9,199 bases of DNA, from assembly GCA_030612785.1 (NCBI GenBank), contig JAUWNF010000105.1, positions 1 through 9,199 on the forward strand, given 5' to 3'. Below, one piece after another: positions 6,690-9,199 of this stretch. Source of the DNA: Phycisphaerales bacterium (GTDB taxonomy: Bacteria > Planctomycetota > Phycisphaerae > UBA1845). Each line of letters starts with the position of its first letter. Within the stretch, counting starts at the first letter, position 1. The translations under genes were made by a program, and so were the position numbers. The notes beneath the pieces were generated by a model that ran no database searches, had not been told where the DNA came from, and saw only the letters and a list, made by a program, of their open reading frames with translations.

Positions 6690-6812
6690 AGGGGCTGTCG
6701 ATTTTTAGTCTGTAGCGTCGCCCCTTGTGGGCGGCGTATCCGCGTTCCTCGTCACCCACAAGGGGTGACGCTACATCGGGGACCACCACGAACGACTAAA
6801 TCGACAGCTCCT
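6690..6812. repeat. Nested inverted-repeat element, REP-doublet or MITE-like
   Basis: Outer arms: GGGGCTGTCGATTTTTAGTC (6691-6710) pairs with GACTAAATCGACAGCTCC (6794-6811), with one mismatch and a 2-nt gap. Inner arms: 6711-6736 and 6750-6775 are inverted copies matching at 23 of 26 positions, with a 13-nt loop. Each inner arm is itself a small palindrome around CTTGT or ACAAG; for example GTCACCC and GGGTGAC flank ACAAG at 6751-6769. This palindrome-in-palindrome design resembles two REP sequences in opposite orientation, or a tiny non-autonomous element with terminal inverted repeats. It begins 11 bp after the RRM stop and would fold strongly in the mRNA, possibly protecting its 3' end. 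No transposase is present. Confidence 0.65.
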
Positions 6813-6827
6813 ACAGCATTGAGAACT

Positions 6828-6853
6828 GCAAGGCCACTATTTGGTGGCCTTGC
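6828..6853. terminator. Perfect 10-bp hairpin between convergent genes
   Basis: GCAAGGCCAC (6828-6837) and GTGGCCTTGC (6844-6853) form a perfect stem with a 6-nt TATTTG loop. It lies between the converging RRM and cinA genes and could end transcription from either side. Neither side is followed by a proper T tract (tctgggattt on the plus strand), so it may be a factor-assisted terminator or simply mRNA 3'-end structure. Confidence 0.5.
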
Positions 6854-6999
6854 TCTGGGATTTGGCCCTTTGGGCCTTCGTTTCTGCGTAATTCAACTGT
6901 AGCCGTTTGGCGGGTCGGGTTGCGGGCTTACGCCCAGCGGCCCGGCTTTTTCTGGGCTCCTGTTTAGCGTGCTACTGGGATGGCATGCAACGCCGTGAA
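6854..6999. other. Convergent intergenic tail with small hairpins
   Basis: This stretch after the 10-bp hairpin contains GGCCC-ttt-GGGCC (6864-6876, followed by ttcgttt), a second terminator-like fold, and GGGC-ttac-GCCC (about 6924-6935). No plus-strand gene is seen. On the minus strand an unusually basic open frame runs through it (see findings) but has no usable start. Together with 6680-6853 it makes up the 320-bp gap between the RRM gene and cinA. Confidence 0.45.
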
Positions 7000-8241
7000 C
7001 TACAGATTTGTCAAGCGTAGCCGCATCAGGTTCAGCGCTGTTTTACAGGTCCGGTCGCGAACCGCGTCGCGCGGCAGGTGGGAACCAAACCGACAGCGCC
7101 GAACCTCGACCTCGTCGCCGTGCGCCAGACCGATGTAGACCAGGCCTACCGGTTTCTCCGCCGTCCCCCCCGTTGGGCCGGCGATGCCCGTGGTTGAGAC
7201 CGCCACATCCGTCCCGCTGCGCGCGCGGCACCCCGCCGCCATCGCCCGGGCCACTTCCTCGCTCACCGCCCCGTGAGTCTCCAACAGCTCCACCGGCACG
7301 CCAAGCAATTCGGTCTTGGACTCATTGGAGTAGGTCACATAGCCGCGCAGCATGTATTCGCTGCTACCGGGGATATCCGTTAAGTGTTTTGCCAGCAAGC
7401 CGCCGGTGCACGACTCAGCCGTCGAAATGGTCAGCCGCCGCTTGGTGAGCAGTTGTGCAACGACTAACGCTAAGGTGTCACTGCCGGTCCCGAAGACCAG
7501 ATCGCTCAGAATCGCCCGGATTTCCCGTTCGTCACGATCAGCCAGGACCCGCGCCGAAGCCCCCTCGGTCTCACGAGCGACAATGCGAACGCTGATCACC
7601 CCCTCCGCAGCCGTCGTGCCCACCGCCGGATTACGCCCCGGTTCCATGAAGCGATCGATCCGGCGACCCAGGTCGGCTTCGTAAGATCCGAACGTGTGCA
7701 GCGCCCGTATCGCCACCGGTGCGACACCCCCCTCTGCGCTAATCCGGTCTGCCGCCTCCTCGAACATACGCATCATCTCTCGCGGAACCCCCGGCAGACA
7801 GAACACCCGGCACCCGCTCACCCTGGCCTCGATGCCCGGCGCCGTTCCCACGGCATTTTCGATGATGGTGGCCGCCCGAGGAATCATGGCCTGCACCGGA
7901 TCGGCCTTAGAAGGACGCCGCCCCATCTTCATGAAGAGCGCCTCAATCTGTTCTTGGGCCTTACGGTTCGGCTCCAGCGGTTGCCCCAAGACGTCCGCCA
8001 GCGCAAACCGCGTGAGGTCATCTCGCGTCGGCCCCAGCCCGCCATTCACGATAACAAGTTCGCACCGACCAGCCGCACTACGCATCGCCTCGCCCAGGCA
8101 TTCCCGATCGTCGGCCACCGTCGTGTGCCGCGCAACTGTCACGCCAAGCTCGGCCAACCTCCGCGACAACCACGCTGAGTTCGTGTCCGTCACCACGCCG
8201 GTGGTCAACTCGGTCCCCACACTGATGATTTCCGCATTCAT
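7000..8241 (-). CDS. cinA: CinA family protein (NMN deamidase/ADP-ribose pyrophosphatase)
   Basis: This 413-residue full-length two-domain CinA starts at ATG 8241, giving the family-typical MNAEIISVGTELTTG. An in-frame start at 8328 would add 29 arginine-rich residues and overlap the upstream gene, so I reject it. The N-terminal domain (about 1-165) is of MoCF/MoaB type with GTELTTG (9-15) and NGGLGPTRDD (66-75), linked in the family to ADP-ribose pyrophosphatase activity. The C-terminal domain (about 258-410) is the PncC-type nicotinamide mononucleotide deamidase with TAESCTGG (274-281) and TTGIAGPTGG (350-359), so key residues are present. The role is pyridine nucleotide salvage in the cytoplasm; the old name reflects competence- and damage-inducible operons in some bacteria. 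It begins 16 bp after the hybrid kinase stop without a clear ribosome site, so it is probably translated from that transcript. Confidence 0.95.
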   Translation of the reverse strand: MNAEIISVGTELTTGVVTDTNSAWLSRRLAELGVTVARHTTVADDRECLGEAMRSAAGRCELVIVNGGLGPTRDDLTRFALADVLGQPLEPNRKAQEQIEALFMKMGRRPSKADPVQAMIPRAATIIENAVGTAPGIEARVSGCRVFCLPGVPREMMRMFEEAADRISAEGGVAPVAIRALHTFGSYEADLGRRIDRFMEPGRNPAVGTTAAEGVISVRIVARETEGASARVLADRDEREIRAILSDLVFGTGSDTLALVVAQLLTKRRLTISTAESCTGGLLAKHLTDIPGSSEYMLRGYVTYSNESKTELLGVPVELLETHGAVSEEVARAMAAGCRARSGTDVAVSTTGIAGPTGGTAEKPVGLVYIGLAHGDEVEVRRCRFGSHLPRDAVRDRTCKTALNLMRLRLTNL

Positions 8242-8257
8242 GGCACCGGTCAGCTTA

Positions 8258-9199
<942 letters not shown>

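Overview
The window comes from a GC-rich bacterial chromosome. Several traits point to a planctomycete-like genome: DUF3857/transglutaminase secreted proteins in tandem, a glycine-tailed RRM protein, a small orphan DNA methyltransferase, and intergenic inverted repeats of the 'CGCAGAG' and 'CCCCTTGTGGG' kind. This assignment is inference from gene content and style; there is no rRNA or other marker gene to settle it. No tRNA, rRNA, CRISPR array or transposase gene was seen.

Layout, left to right. (1) Minus strand 1-3104: two consecutive genes for exported proteins with a DUF3857-type N-terminal region. The upstream one (1092-3104) is complete, with a full Cys-His-Asp transglutaminase triad. 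The downstream one (1046 to the left edge) is cut by the window before its catalytic residues. (2) A divergent promoter region (3105-3351), then on the plus strand a diacylglycerol-kinase-family lipid kinase (3352-4224), probably starting at a TTG. (3) A 336-bp gap holding a 152-bp element with inverted arms made of CGCAGAG units. (4) A plus-strand two-gene unit: a PAS sensor protein with a Fis-type helix-turn-helix (4561-5178), overlapped by 4 bp by a beta-class DNA methyltransferase (5175-6077). (5) A strong sigma70-like promoter, a 12-bp palindrome and a leader of about 160 nt before a 111-aa RRM RNA-binding protein (6344-6679). (6) A convergent 320-bp gap with a nested inverted-repeat element, a perfect 10-bp hairpin and a possible decayed small basic ORF. 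(7) Minus strand: a hybrid histidine kinase/receiver protein entering from the right edge (8258-9199), followed 16 bp later by cinA (7000-8241).

How the genes work together. The two transglutaminase-like genes probably form one transcript for a periplasmic function. The PAS-Fis regulator and the methyltransferase are almost certainly translationally coupled, which suggests sensor-linked control of a methyltransferase with no visible restriction partner; this is the most unusual arrangement here. The RRM gene looks like a separately controlled, strongly expressed gene with a long leader. The kinase-cinA pair is probably co-transcribed, but no functional link is evident. I see no clearly novel defence or mobile system. 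The most unusual items are the regulator-methyltransferase coupling, the two intergenic repeat elements and the RRM leader.
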